DNA of 64,000 nucleotides from an uncultured Gemmiger sp. (lineage in GTDB: Bacteria; Bacillota; Clostridia; Oscillospirales; Ruminococcaceae): NCBI GenBank assembly GCA_944388145.1, contig CALXHQ010000008.1, positions 1-64,000 of the forward strand, in the 5' to 3' direction. The translations under genes were made by a program, and so were the position numbers. Position 1 is the stretch's first letter. Each line of letters opens with the position of its first letter. Below are positions 1 to 9,184 of this stretch, one piece after another. The notes beneath the pieces were generated by a model. The model did no database searches. It was not told where the DNA came from and saw only the letters and a program-made list of their open reading frames with translations.

Positions 1-61
1 AAGGAACAGAACTGTGCTTCCGTTATTAATCTGTAAAATACCGCGGGAAAGGAGGCCTGCT

Positions 62-898
62 GTGCGCATGAACGATGAGATTCTGCAAGGCTGCGCTATC
101 TCCGATTTCCTGGAAACCGAGGAGAGCAAAGGCTGGAACCCGGACACCCGGCGCTATTACGCCAACTGCCTGCACGACCTGCTGGATTACACCGCGCAGC
201 ACGGCGCGCCCACGCCCGAGCTTTTGGAGCGGTGGGAGCGCCAGCTCCAGACCGCCTACGCCCCCAGCGCGGTGAACGTCCACCTGGCGGCGGCCAACAA
301 CTATTTTAAGTGGTGCGGCCGGTACGACCTGCTCCGCGGGCACACAAAAAAGGCCAAACCCCGTGGGGAACCCACCCCGACCCTCACCCGGGCCGAGTAC
401 CTCAAGCTGCTGGGCGCCGCCCGCAGGCTGGGCAGGCACCGCATCTACCTGCTGATCAAGCTGTTCGCCACCACCGACCTGCCGCTGCAGTGCCTGGAGC
501 AGGTCACGGCGGAGCTGGTCCAGGCCGGGCGCGGGACGCTGCATTCCCGCGGCAACCCCATTGAGTTCTACTGTCCGCCCGCCCTGCAGCGGGAGCTGCT
601 GGACTACATGGCCGAGAACGGCATCTACCATGGGCCGGTGTTCATCACCCGGGGCGGCAGGATGCTGGAACGCCCCAGCATCTTCCGCAGCATGAAGGAA
701 ATCTGCCAGGCCGCCGGCGTGCCGGAGGAAAAAGGCAATCCGCGGGCGCTGCGCAACCTGTACAAGGCGACCCAGCGGGACATCGAACGGCGGCTGGCGC
801 TGCTCAGGCAGCAGATGATCGACCAGACGCTGGAGCTGGAACAGCAGGCCGTCGGATGGCAGAACGAACCCACCGCAAGCCGGGGCCGCTCGGCATAG
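62..898 (+). CDS. Integrase-like protein with degenerate catalytic site
   Basis: The protein is 278 aa from GTG 62. AAGGAGG at 49-55 is 6 nt from this GTG; ATG 68 is the alternative start. The N-terminal third resembles the SAM-like core-binding domain of tyrosine recombinases (tryptophan- and tyrosine-rich helices with an N-V-H-L-A-A-A-N-N-Y-F turn). The rest follows the catalytic-domain pattern, but the key residues are missing. The position of the first catalytic Arg (usually G-L-R) reads D-L-P, the H-x-L-R-H box reads R-A-L-R-N, and no terminal Tyr nucleophile follows a G-H motif. It probably binds DNA but cannot recombine it, so a regulatory role or decay after transfer is more likely than active integration. 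It lies directly upstream of a truncated surface-protein gene. Family assignment is inferred from pattern only. Confidence 0.6.
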   Translation: MRMNDEILQGCAISDFLETEESKGWNPDTRRYYANCLHDLLDYTAQHGAPTPELLERWERQLQTAYAPSAVNVHLAAANNYFKWCGRYDLLRGHTKKAKPRGEPTPTLTRAEYLKLLGAARRLGRHRIYLLIKLFATTDLPLQCLEQVTAELVQAGRGTLHSRGNPIEFYCPPALQRELLDYMAENGIYHGPVFITRGGRMLERPSIFRSMKEICQAAGVPEEKGNPRALRNLYKATQRDIERRLALLRQQMIDQTLELEQQAVGWQNEPTASRGRSA

Positions 899-966
899 CG
901 GGGGTTTATCCAACATTCTCTTGGCTGAGGCAATGCTTCGGCAGCTCTTTTCAGAGCAAGACATAG

Positions 967-1320
967 AGATACACCGTGACCATCCGTGTGACCAACGCCG
1001 ACAACGGCGGCCTGCAAAGCGAGATCTGGGCCACCACCGATGATGACCCCGATACCAAGGTTCAAGAATTGCGGTTTCTGAACACCTACGCACCACCGAC
1101 CCCGGCGCCCTCCGATGAACACCCCGACATTGCCGAAGGCATCGAAAACGGCACCTGGGGCAGCACGCCCACCCCGAAACCTGCCACCGGCGCGGTCCCC
1201 CAGACCAGCGACGACCTGCCCCTGACGGCATTGATCGTGGTGCTGGTCGTGGCTGCCGCCGCGGTTGTGGCGCTGGTGGTGCTGCGCAAGCGCAGCGCCA
1301 AGAAGGACGAGCAAAAGTAA
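967..1320 (+). pseudogene. C-terminal remnant of a sortase-anchored pilin/adhesin
   Basis: The reading frame is open from just after an in-frame stop at 964-966 and has no ribosome-binding site, so it looks like the 3' end of a larger gene. Its first 40 residues (Y-T-V-T-I-R-V-T-N ... L-R-F-L-N-T-Y) match the last strands of a Spy0128/FctA-type isopeptide-forming pilin domain. A Pro/Thr-rich spacer follows, then a sortase-like V-P-Q-T-S-D motif, a hydrophobic segment (A/V/L-rich, about 23 residues) and the basic tail R-K-R-S-A-K-K. The signal peptide and all upstream domains are absent; the degenerate integrase-like gene lies where they should be. A perfect terminator follows. This is a 5'-deleted pseudogene, although a silent cassette used for recombination cannot be excluded. 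Confidence 0.65.
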
Positions 1321-1345
1321 GGATTCCGTTTGAGGAAGACTGCAC

Positions 1346-1389
1346 ACAAACAGAGCCAGCCCGGCTTGCCGGGCTGGCTCTGTTTGTTA
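1346..1389 (+). terminator. Rho-independent terminator, 20-bp perfect stem
   Basis: Arms 1346-1365 and 1368-1387 are exact reverse complements with a 2-nt central gap, rich in G/C, and the 3' arm ends in TGTTTGTT. It terminates the remnant surface gene. It may also act on the convergent regulator, because the other end is A-rich. Confidence 0.85.
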
Positions 1390-1470
1390 TGGGACCGGTG
1401 AGCCGTCATACTGCCGGCAGACCGAATCAACCTGAAGCAGGGTGGTTCTCCGGGATTTGTGCGGAACAGG

Positions 1471-2592
1471 CTACCTTTGGTCGAACAGAAGTTTCTGGCG
1501 CTTCAGAAAAAGCTGCATCCGCTCCTGGTCCAGTGAATAGTACATTCGGTTGCCATGAACCATGCAATGTACCAGGCCGCAGTCCATCAGCTTGTTCATG
1601 TGATGGTGAATGGTATTGCGGCTGAGCCCAAACTGATGGGAAAGCTCCTGCACATAGGCGTTGTGCCCGCGCAGATAGCAGAGAATGTAGAATCGCGTGG
1701 GGTCGCCCAAAAGGCGGTAAATTTCGCACACCTGATCCTGGGCAGAGTTGCTACCGCTGACCAGATTCTGAAGTTCACGCCGCAGCACGCCGCAGTAAAA
1801 GCGCACACGGCCGTCGGATAGCGGGAGGGTCAGAACGGTGTCTGCGCCAAACAGGAAGGGATACACCAGGTAGGTCACGTTTGATTCCGGCGTCATGCGG
1901 GACAGCTGCGCAAAAAACTGCTCGGGCGGGGTTTGCGCGCAGCTTTGCAGAAAGGGCCGAGCCGTCTGTTCCATCAGGGGCTGATGCCCGGTCAGATAGT
2001 CCAGCACTGGGGTTAAGCAGTCCATTGCCCGGATCGTCACCTGCGCATAGTTGCGTGAGAGGGCCAGCAGCGCCATCCTGGTGCTGTCAGGCACTGCCAG
2101 GCTCAAGATCAAATCCAGATATTGCTGCGGCGAAAGACGGCGGCTGGCAGGCAGGTCTTCCTCAAAAATGCTGGCGATCCCCCAGGCAACTTGTTCCCCG
2201 TCCCGGGCAGCTGCCAGCCGGGCAAACTCGGCCGGGTCGCCCTGATACTGGTCCAGTATCGGGTACAGCAGGAAAAATGCCCGGGATGCCGAGCCGATCG
2301 TGTTGTGGGGGAACCCCTCCAGGTCGCCGAACAGTTCTTTGAGCAGAGGCTCCTCCAGCGGGCAGAGGAGATCCAGTTCATCGGTCAGATGCTGCAAAAC
2401 GCCCAAAACCTCCAGAAGTTCTGCTGAGGGCAGATTGCTCTGCTGTGCGATGCGCTGCGCCATGGCATTCCAGTCGCGGCCGGCGGCCCGGCGCCCCAGG
2501 CAGGTGAGGGCCTCCAATAGAATATCGAAATGGTTACAAACTTCCATGAAATAAGGACTCTCCATCGGATCATCAAGTTTTTTGTTTCTCAT
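1471..2592 (-). CDS. ArsR-type winged-helix transcriptional regulator
   Basis: The product is 373 aa from ATG 2592, with starts at 2565 and 2547 also possible; a GGGGCGAAG about 6 nt upstream favours 2592. Residues about 286-373 form an ArsR-type winged helix: the L-G-D-P-T-R-F-Y-I-L-C-Y-L opening, then V-Q-E-L-S recognition-helix context and L-S-R-N-T-I-H-H-H-M. The 285-residue N-terminal part is helical and unrecognised, and may sense a ligand. I see no clustered metal-binding Cys of the classical ArsR kind. The gene is divergent from the large S8 protease gene, and the shared intergenic region carries a promoter and an 18-bp palindrome, so it probably regulates that protease and itself. 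Regulation is inferred from position. Confidence 0.75.
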   Translation of the reverse strand: MRNKKLDDPMESPYFMEVCNHFDILLEALTCLGRRAAGRDWNAMAQRIAQQSNLPSAELLEVLGVLQHLTDELDLLCPLEEPLLKELFGDLEGFPHNTIGSASRAFFLLYPILDQYQGDPAEFARLAAARDGEQVAWGIASIFEEDLPASRRLSPQQYLDLILSLAVPDSTRMALLALSRNYAQVTIRAMDCLTPVLDYLTGHQPLMEQTARPFLQSCAQTPPEQFFAQLSRMTPESNVTYLVYPFLFGADTVLTLPLSDGRVRFYCGVLRRELQNLVSGSNSAQDQVCEIYRLLGDPTRFYILCYLRGHNAYVQELSHQFGLSRNTIHHHMNKLMDCGLVHCMVHGNRMYYSLDQERMQLFLKRQKLLFDQR

Positions 2593-2672
2593 TTTACGCT
2601 TCGCCCCGTGGTTGATGCCTGCAGAATATGCAAAGAAATGGCAGGATATACAACAAAAAGAAAAATCTTTAC

Positions 2673-2701
2673 TTGACAAAAGTGTAGCACGGCGGTAATA
2701 T
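2673..2701 (+). promoter_or_regulatory. Consensus sigma-A promoter for the S8 protease gene
   Basis: TTGACA at 2673-2678, a 17-nt spacer and TAATAT at 2696-2701 are near-consensus on the plus strand. Transcription from here gives a leader of about 255 nt before the protease start at 2966. The -10 overlaps a GTAATAT heptamer (2695-2701) that recurs in the palindrome just downstream. Confidence 0.85.
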
Positions 2702-2733
2702 TTTGCATATAGCATATACTCACTAAGCAAAAC

Positions 2734-2751
2734 GTAATATGGATATATTAC
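2734..2751. promoter_or_regulatory. 18-bp palindrome, operator candidate
   Basis: GTAATAT at 2734-2740 and ATATTAC at 2745-2751 are exact inverted copies separated by GGAT. The site lies about 26 nt past the expected transcription start of the S8 protease gene and upstream of the divergent winged-helix regulator, as expected for a roadblock or autoregulatory operator. Confidence 0.6.
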
Positions 2752-2965
2752 AATATGCGGCGTAACCTGTCAAACGCGGTGCTTGGATGGGCATATGGGG
2801 GATAGAGGTGCATCTGAAAAGGTGTGCGGTTCTGTTCGAGAGGGGAACACCGTGCCCGGATGCCGGAAATTCTGTGACTTTTCGGCGGTACATGGCGGGA
2901 TACCTTTCTTTGCAAACGGGACAGGCTGCGGCTTTGCCGGGCGCACCAAAAGAAGGGAGCAAAAA

Positions 2966-5900
2966 ATGAAGAAGATGAAGCGTTGCCTTGCTGCTGTCCT
3001 CGCAGGTCTGCTTGCGGTTTCTCTTCTGCCGGGGTCGGCCCTGGCGGAAGAGGATACGCCGGCAGCACACGAGGTTACAGCAGCGGAAGTGGAAACTCCA
3101 TCCAGCATCAGCACCGACAATCTGCGTCAACCCACAGTGGAGCAGAATGTCTACAATGATGATACGATGGTCACTGCCATTGTGGAGTTTGACGCCCCTG
3201 CGGTGATGGACTACTTTGGCACAAGCACCTACGCCGTGCAGGACGGGGATACCAGTGCCGGCGAGGCCGTATCGGATTTCCTGGCATCGGCGGATGCCAA
3301 ACAGACGGCGCAGCAGCTGCTGGATGACCAGCAGGGTGTGATTGACCAGATCACCGCCCTGGCCGGAAATTCGGGCATTGCGACCATGGATCTTTACGAC
3401 GATGAGGCCGGCGATGATGGCATTGTGGCCCGCTGGTCCATCCTGGTGAACGGCATGGCGATCCAGGTGCCGTACGGCGTGCTGGATGACATCCGCGGGC
3501 TGGACGGCGTGAAGCGCGCCTATGTGCAGCACGTATATGATCCGCCCACGGAGGAACTGCTGAAGAGCAGTGAGGACGCCCTCTACTCCTACAGCTACGA
3601 CAAGGTGGACGTGCAGGAGGCCTGGCAGGCCGGCTACACCGGTGAAGGCATGCTGGTTGCTGTGCTGGATACCGGCCTGGACATCACCTGGGGCGCCATG
3701 TACGACGAGGCGGGCGAACAGGTCATGGGTGTCACCCGCAGCCATGAGGCCTTCCGCGACAACTCCTTCCTGCATGACCCTGACGATGAGGAGAACGGCT
3801 GGACGCTGCGCTATGATTACGACAGCATGAAGGATTTCCTGGCTGAAAACCAGCTGAATTCCACTACCAACGGCGACGGCGAACAGTTTGAGTGGGACTA
3901 TAACGCCCTGTACAAGAACAAGAAGGTCCCCTACGCCTGTGACTACGCCGACGGCGATGTGAACGTGCAGCCCGCCAGCAATGAGCATGGCACCCATGTC
4001 TCCGGCACCATCGCCGGCTTTGCGAAGAGCGGCGAGGGCGAGATCCTCTTCAGCGGCGTTGCCCCGGACGCTCAGCTGATGATGATGAAGGTCTTTTCGG
4101 ACCAGGACGGCGGCGCCATGGAGGCAACCATCGTCAACGCCCTGGAGGACGCCCTCAAGCTGGGCGCCGATGTCATCAACCTGAGCCTTGGCTCGGACAA
4201 TGGCTTCTCGGAAGATGACACCATGCAGAACGAGATATACGCCCGCGCCGAGGCAGCAGGCATCGCACTGATGACTTCTGCCGGCAACAGCGGCTACTCC
4301 TCTGTCAACAACAACTACGGCGGAAACCCGCTGGCATCGGACGTGGACACCTCGATGATGTCCTCACCCGCCATTTACAGCAGCAACCTCAGCGTTGCCT
4401 CGCTGGAGAACTCTGTCCAGGTTCAGACCTACATGACCTGGGATGATGCAGACGGCGAAACCCACAACGTTACCTACACCGACCCCTGGACCGTGGCCAT
4501 GAAAGCCACCTTTGGCGGTAAAAGCTACCCCGTCTATCTGGTGGGCGGCACCGGCACCTGGAACGACTACAATGCGGTGGGCTGGTACAACGAGTACTCG
4601 AACCCCAATGGCAAGACCGGCTTTGCTCTGGTAGCACGCGGCGATATCTCCTTTGCCGAAAAGGTCCAAAACGGCCAACAGTTCCACTCTGTGGATTACC
4701 GCACAGGGGAAAGCCGCGGTGTGCTGGGCGTTATTGTTTATGACAATGATCCCAACGGCACCGAGCTGATCAACATGAGTGTGGAGAACACCACTCTGTC
4801 CAGCGCATTCATCAATGGTCAGAACGGCGCGGCTATTGTGGAGGCGCTGAACGCCGGCTACCAGGTGGAGCTGACCGTCCAGCAGGAGGACCTGACGCTG
4901 GAAAGCCCCACCGACGGCCAGATGTCTTCCTTCTCCAGCTGGGGCGCGGGCCCGTCTCTGGAGCTGAAACCGGAAATCACCGCCCCCGGCGGCAATATCT
5001 GGTCCAGCATCATTGATACGGTCAACACCGGCACCGATGGCTATACCGGCAGCTACGGCATGATGAGCGGCACCTCGATGGCTGCGCCGCACATGAGCGG
5101 TATCGCCGCCCTGGTGCGCCAGCGCGTGCTGCAGGAGGATGCGTTCAGCGACCTGGAAAAAGGCCAGATGGACAATATCATCAACCAGCTGCTGGTCAGC
5201 ACCGCCATCCCGCAGAAGGATCTGGACGGCGTTTATTACTCGCCGCGCCAGCAGGGCGCCGGCCTGGTGAATGCCAACAATGCCCTGACCACTCCGGTTT
5301 ACATTTCGGTGGAAGGCCAGAATGTGGGCAAGCTGGAGCTGAAGGACGACCCTGACCACATCGGCAGCTACCCCATTGCATTCACCCTGCACAACATTTC
5401 GGACCAGGAAGTCACCTACGATGTCAGCGTTACGCTGATGCGCCCCAAGACCGCCAACGTGGACAGCACCTGGGGTGAGCGCACCACCGCGCTGCACCAG
5501 GATGAGGTTATCAAGACCGTCAGCCTGGACCAGGTTACCGTAGCCGCGAACGGCACGGCGGAATTCCAGCAGACCGTCACCCTGACCGATGACGAGAAAG
5601 CCACCCTGGACAGCCTGTTTGAGAACGGCGTATATGTGGAAGGCTTTGTCACCCTGACGGACACCGCCGAAGTCGCCCCCGGCCTGGGTCTGCCCCTGCT
5701 GGCCTACTACGGCGACTGGACCGCGGCCCCCATCTTCGATGCTGCCAGCTGGGTTGACAACGCGCAGGACGACACCGACGACACCAATGTATTCAACAAT
5801 GAAAGCACCTGGGGCGTCAACCTGCTGGGCAGTGCTGCCATCAACCCCAGCACCGGCGAGATTCTGGGCTACCTGAACCTGGGCCAGAACCCCTTTGACC

Positions 5901-8866
5901 CGGCTTCCGCCACCGACCAGAACGTCTATCAGCCCGAAAACATCACCATCTCGCCCAACGGCGACCAGTATCTGGACCGGGTGGATGACTATATCCTCTA
6001 CCAGCTGCGCGACGCCAAGGCCATTGTGGTGCGTGTAACCGACGCCGATACCGGCGAGGTCTACTTCCAAGAGTGGTCCTCCTACATTCCGCGCACGGTG
6101 TACAACGCCACCTACGGCGTGGCGGTTCCCATCACTGCGCAGTACTATGGCGTGATTCCCATCTGGGAGGGTACGGATCAGGAGGGCAACGTCTTGCCCG
6201 ACGGGACCAAGTGCAACTATGAGATCATCGCCTACGGCGATGGTGACTACGGCGAGACGGTCTACGAGGAGAGCACCGGTCTGAACGTTACCGACTTTGA
6301 CTCGCTGGCCGCCGGCACCCTGACTCCCACCTTCAACGGCCATGCTCTGAATATGACCGGCGATGTCATCTCCTTCCCGGTCACGGTGGACACCAACGCC
6401 CCCGCGCTGGAAAACCACACCGTCAGCATCTATGAAGAGGACGGCCACGTTTACATGACCGGCACCGTCCACGAGGATGAAAGCTCGCTGGCCTATGTGC
6501 AGATCCTGCCCTATGTGACCCGTACCTATACGGAGGGCTACGGCGACCCCAACTATGCCGAGGTCGGTCTGGATTACAACAACCCCTTCTATGCCGACTA
6601 TTTCTATGAGCCCGCCACCCAGAGCTATACCTTCAAGGCGGACATTACTTCCTACAACCACACCAGCGAGTCCTACCCGGGTGAGAACAACACCTATAAC
6701 TTTGAGTGGACCGGCAATGTCATGGTGGCCTGCGGCGACTACGGCGCCAATGAGCGCACCTACAACATCAGCGTGGACACCAGCAACGGCCTGGTGCTGT
6801 CCCAGACTTCCGCCCTGCTGCACCCCGGCAGCAGCTTTGACCTGAGCGTCATCGACAACACCGGGACGGAGGGCGAGATCGAGCGCAGCTCCTCCAACCC
6901 CGAAGTCGCCACCGTGGACGAGATGGGCAAGGTGACCGCCATTGCCCCCGGCCAGGCGATCATCACCGTGAGCAAGGGCTCGGCCAGCGCCACCTGTGTG
7001 GTTGCCGTTGAGGACTACAACACCACGGTGGAAGATTTTGACCTGGTGCCCGTGAACTTTGACGGTCTGAAGCAGGATGGCCAGCTGCTGGTCAAGGTGG
7101 ACAACCTGCAGCCTGCCGATGTGCAGCTGAATGAGATCCGCTGGGAGGTCTTTGAGGACGAGGCTTATGCCGAGGATTATGGCGCCGGCCTGCTCTCTGT
7201 GGAGCAGAACAGCAGCGACGGCCTGAGCGGTTCGATCTACATCACAGGCTCTGACAGCGAAGTTACCCTGCCCGCAGGCACCGGCTACCTGAATGTGACG
7301 CTGAACGGTGTGACCAAAACCATGCAGTTCAGCTGGGACGATGTCCTGCCCACCTCCAGCACGGAGGATGACCTGATCCCCGGCACAGACATGGGCGACC
7401 AGGTGCTGTATGTGGACCAGGGCGGCAGCGTGGACCTGCTTGCCATGTACCGGCAGAGAAGCCAGCACGAGGTCAGCGATGTGGTGGCCGAGCTGGACGG
7501 CCTGCAGCTGGACGGCCCCGATTTCTTCTACGTGGGCGGCAGCTATGAGGCAAAACTGGTTCCTAAGGAAGGCTATACCTATCCCGCCGCAGAGGACCTG
7601 CACCTTTACACCCGCTACAGTGACGGCTCCGAAGTGGAGATCGTGAACTATGAATGGGACAAGCCCTACAGCTACGATGCGTCCACCGGCGAACTGAAGG
7701 TGCAGCGGGCCCCCTCCGGCGCTGACAACGTGCTGGTCATCCGCGCCGTGGGCACCGCGAGCGACGGCGCCCCCGCCGGCGAGATGTCCGGCCAGACCTG
7801 GGAACGCCCGGACGGCCTGTACGGCCCGTTCGACTGGACCGTGACCTCCGGCGAGGGAACCCTGGAGGATACTACCGTTGAAATTTCCGGCCAGCAGGTT
7901 GCCACCAAGCGGTACACCCCCTCGGAGCCCGGCGTCAGCACCATCACCGCCGCCAGCAAGGACGGCCGGTACTCGGTCAACTTTGCCGTTGTTTGCCAGG
8001 GCATTCTGGCTGATACCATCGACCTGCCCCAGGAGCAGCACAGCCTGTCCCTTGATCGCGGCACCACGTATCAGCTGACCCCCATTCTGACGCCGGAACC
8101 GACGCTGGATGAGGACAAAGCCGTGGTGTATACCAGCTTCAACCCTGAAATCGCCACGGTGGATGAAAACGGTATGATCACTGCCCTGAACAAGGGCCAG
8201 GCATACATCAAGATTGCCAGCGCGGTGGACAACAAAGTTGTCACCTACTGCGTGGTCTCGGTGAGCGAGCAGCCGTATTCTGTCCAGTTTGTGGACTATG
8301 ACGGCCGTGTGATCAAGCAGGTCTGGGTCGCTAATGGCAAGAGTGCCGAGCCGCCGGCAGATCCCGTACGTGAGGGCTATACCTTCACCGGCTGGGACGG
8401 CAACTACACCAATGTCACCGGCGATCAGATCATCACCGCCCAGTATTCCATCAACCATTATACCGTCACCTTTATGGCCGACGGTCAGGTGGTCGGTACG
8501 CTGGACGCCGCTTACGGCCAGTACCTGACCAGCGCCGATTATCCTGCCGTCCCGGCAAAGGCCGGCTATACCGGTGCCTGGCACATGATCACCGACCCCA
8601 TCACCGGTGATATTACCCTTGAGGCGGTCTACACGCCCATTGCCACCGGCGGCAACGCCAGCACAACCGGTAATGACACCATTGCCGGCAACACCTCTGC
8701 CTCCGCATCTGCGCCCGGCGGTTCTGCCAACGCGGCACAGGGCGGCAGCAACGTCATCATCCCGGAAACGGCCGACGCAATGCCCTACACGGTTGTCATT
8801 GCCCTGCTTGTTATCTCCGGTGCCTGCCTGGCCTGCCTGGTGGTGCGCCGCCGCAAGAAGCAGTGA
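2966..8866 (+). CDS. Giant cell-surface subtilisin-like (S8) protease
   Basis: The protein is 1966 aa from ATG 2966 (GGGAGC 4-9 nt upstream), where a textbook signal peptide starts. An upstream in-frame ATG at 2783 would add 61 non-signal residues and is rejected. Domain order: signal peptide 1-28, I9-like prodomain about 55-190, S8 catalytic domain with Asp235 (V-L-D-T-G), His341 (H-G-T-H-V-S-G) and Ser704 (S-G-T-S-M-A-A-P), and a PA-like insertion before the Ser. Fn3-like lactocepin/C5a-peptidase-type domains follow, then Big_2-like modules near 1300-1350 and 1705-1765, and InlB-type B repeats near 1770-1892. The tail has I-P-E-T-A-D, a membrane span and R-R-R-K-K, suggesting sortase or simple membrane anchoring. 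It is likely a secreted protease that degrades host or dietary proteins, or processes surface proteins. The promoter and palindrome upstream suggest control by the divergent regulator. Confidence 0.93.
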   Translation: MKKMKRCLAAVLAGLLAVSLLPGSALAEEDTPAAHEVTAAEVETPSSISTDNLRQPTVEQNVYNDDTMVTAIVEFDAPAVMDYFGTSTYAVQDGDTSAGEAVSDFLASADAKQTAQQLLDDQQGVIDQITALAGNSGIATMDLYDDEAGDDGIVARWSILVNGMAIQVPYGVLDDIRGLDGVKRAYVQHVYDPPTEELLKSSEDALYSYSYDKVDVQEAWQAGYTGEGMLVAVLDTGLDITWGAMYDEAGEQVMGVTRSHEAFRDNSFLHDPDDEENGWTLRYDYDSMKDFLAENQLNSTTNGDGEQFEWDYNALYKNKKVPYACDYADGDVNVQPASNEHGTHVSGTIAGFAKSGEGEILFSGVAPDAQLMMMKVFSDQDGGAMEATIVNALEDALKLGADVINLSLGSDNGFSEDDTMQNEIYARAEAAGIALMTSAGNSGYSSVNNNYGGNPLASDVDTSMMSSPAIYSSNLSVASLENSVQVQTYMTWDDADGETHNVTYTDPWTVAMKATFGGKSYPVYLVGGTGTWNDYNAVGWYNEYSNPNGKTGFALVARGDISFAEKVQNGQQFHSVDYRTGESRGVLGVIVYDNDPNGTELINMSVENTTLSSAFINGQNGAAIVEALNAGYQVELTVQQEDLTLESPTDGQMSSFSSWGAGPSLELKPEITAPGGNIWSSIIDTVNTGTDGYTGSYGMMSGTSMAAPHMSGIAALVRQRVLQEDAFSDLEKGQMDNIINQLLVSTAIPQKDLDGVYYSPRQQGAGLVNANNALTTPVYISVEGQNVGKLELKDDPDHIGSYPIAFTLHNISDQEVTYDVSVTLMRPKTANVDSTWGERTTALHQDEVIKTVSLDQVTVAANGTAEFQQTVTLTDDEKATLDSLFENGVYVEGFVTLTDTAEVAPGLGLPLLAYYGDWTAAPIFDAASWVDNAQDDTDDTNVFNNESTWGVNLLGSAAINPSTGEILGYLNLGQNPFDPASATDQNVYQPENITISPNGDQYLDRVDDYILYQLRDAKAIVVRVTDADTGEVYFQEWSSYIPRTVYNATYGVAVPITAQYYGVIPIWEGTDQEGNVLPDGTKCNYEIIAYGDGDYGETVYEESTGLNVTDFDSLAAGTLTPTFNGHALNMTGDVISFPVTVDTNAPALENHTVSIYEEDGHVYMTGTVHEDESSLAYVQILPYVTRTYTEGYGDPNYAEVGLDYNNPFYADYFYEPATQSYTFKADITSYNHTSESYPGENNTYNFEWTGNVMVACGDYGANERTYNISVDTSNGLVLSQTSALLHPGSSFDLSVIDNTGTEGEIERSSSNPEVATVDEMGKVTAIAPGQAIITVSKGSASATCVVAVEDYNTTVEDFDLVPVNFDGLKQDGQLLVKVDNLQPADVQLNEIRWEVFEDEAYAEDYGAGLLSVEQNSSDGLSGSIYITGSDSEVTLPAGTGYLNVTLNGVTKTMQFSWDDVLPTSSTEDDLIPGTDMGDQVLYVDQGGSVDLLAMYRQRSQHEVSDVVAELDGLQLDGPDFFYVGGSYEAKLVPKEGYTYPAAEDLHLYTRYSDGSEVEIVNYEWDKPYSYDASTGELKVQRAPSGADNVLVIRAVGTASDGAPAGEMSGQTWERPDGLYGPFDWTVTSGEGTLEDTTVEISGQQVATKRYTPSEPGVSTITAASKDGRYSVNFAVVCQGILADTIDLPQEQHSLSLDRGTTYQLTPILTPEPTLDEDKAVVYTSFNPEIATVDENGMITALNKGQAYIKIASAVDNKVVTYCVVSVSEQPYSVQFVDYDGRVIKQVWVANGKSAEPPADPVREGYTFTGWDGNYTNVTGDQIITAQYSINHYTVTFMADGQVVGTLDAAYGQYLTSADYPAVPAKAGYTGAWHMITDPITGDITLEAVYTPIATGGNASTTGNDTIAGNTSASASAPGGSANAAQGGSNVIIPETADAMPYTVVIALLVISGACLACLVVRRRKKQ

Positions 8867-8922
8867 GCTCTGCCCCTGAGGAAATCCCGCCGCATGGCGG
8901 CTGATCTGACAGCAGCATAGCT

Positions 8923-8967
8923 AGCAAAAGCGCCCCCTTCCCAACACGGAAGGGGGCGCCTTGCTGT
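8923..8967. terminator. Terminator-like hairpin after the S8 protease gene
   Basis: CGCCCCCTTCC at 8931-8941 pairs with GGAAGGGGGCG at 8948-8958, with outer AGCAA/TTGCT pairing. The U-tract is weak. It separates the convergent protease and TPR/WG genes. The following 217 bases to 9184 hold nothing I can identify. Confidence 0.65.
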
Positions 8968-9184
8968 TATGAGAATGAAGCGTCGCCGCACCCGCAGTTT
9001 TCGGGTGGGGCCAGAACCGCCAGTTAAAACTTCTGCCCGCGCCACCGCAGCCCGACCCTGGCCGATGGCTTCCGGAGATGCTCCGGGGAGCCTCGCCCGC
9101 GGTGCGGAGGGGGTCACAATAGCCATACACCCGATACCGGGGCCTTACCCCCACGGACAAATTGCTCCGGCAAAAAGCTCAGGT

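Noticed and set aside
2783-2965. Upstream start that would add 61 residues to the S8 protease
   Set aside because: It lacks a good ribosome site and would bury the signal peptide that starts at 2966.
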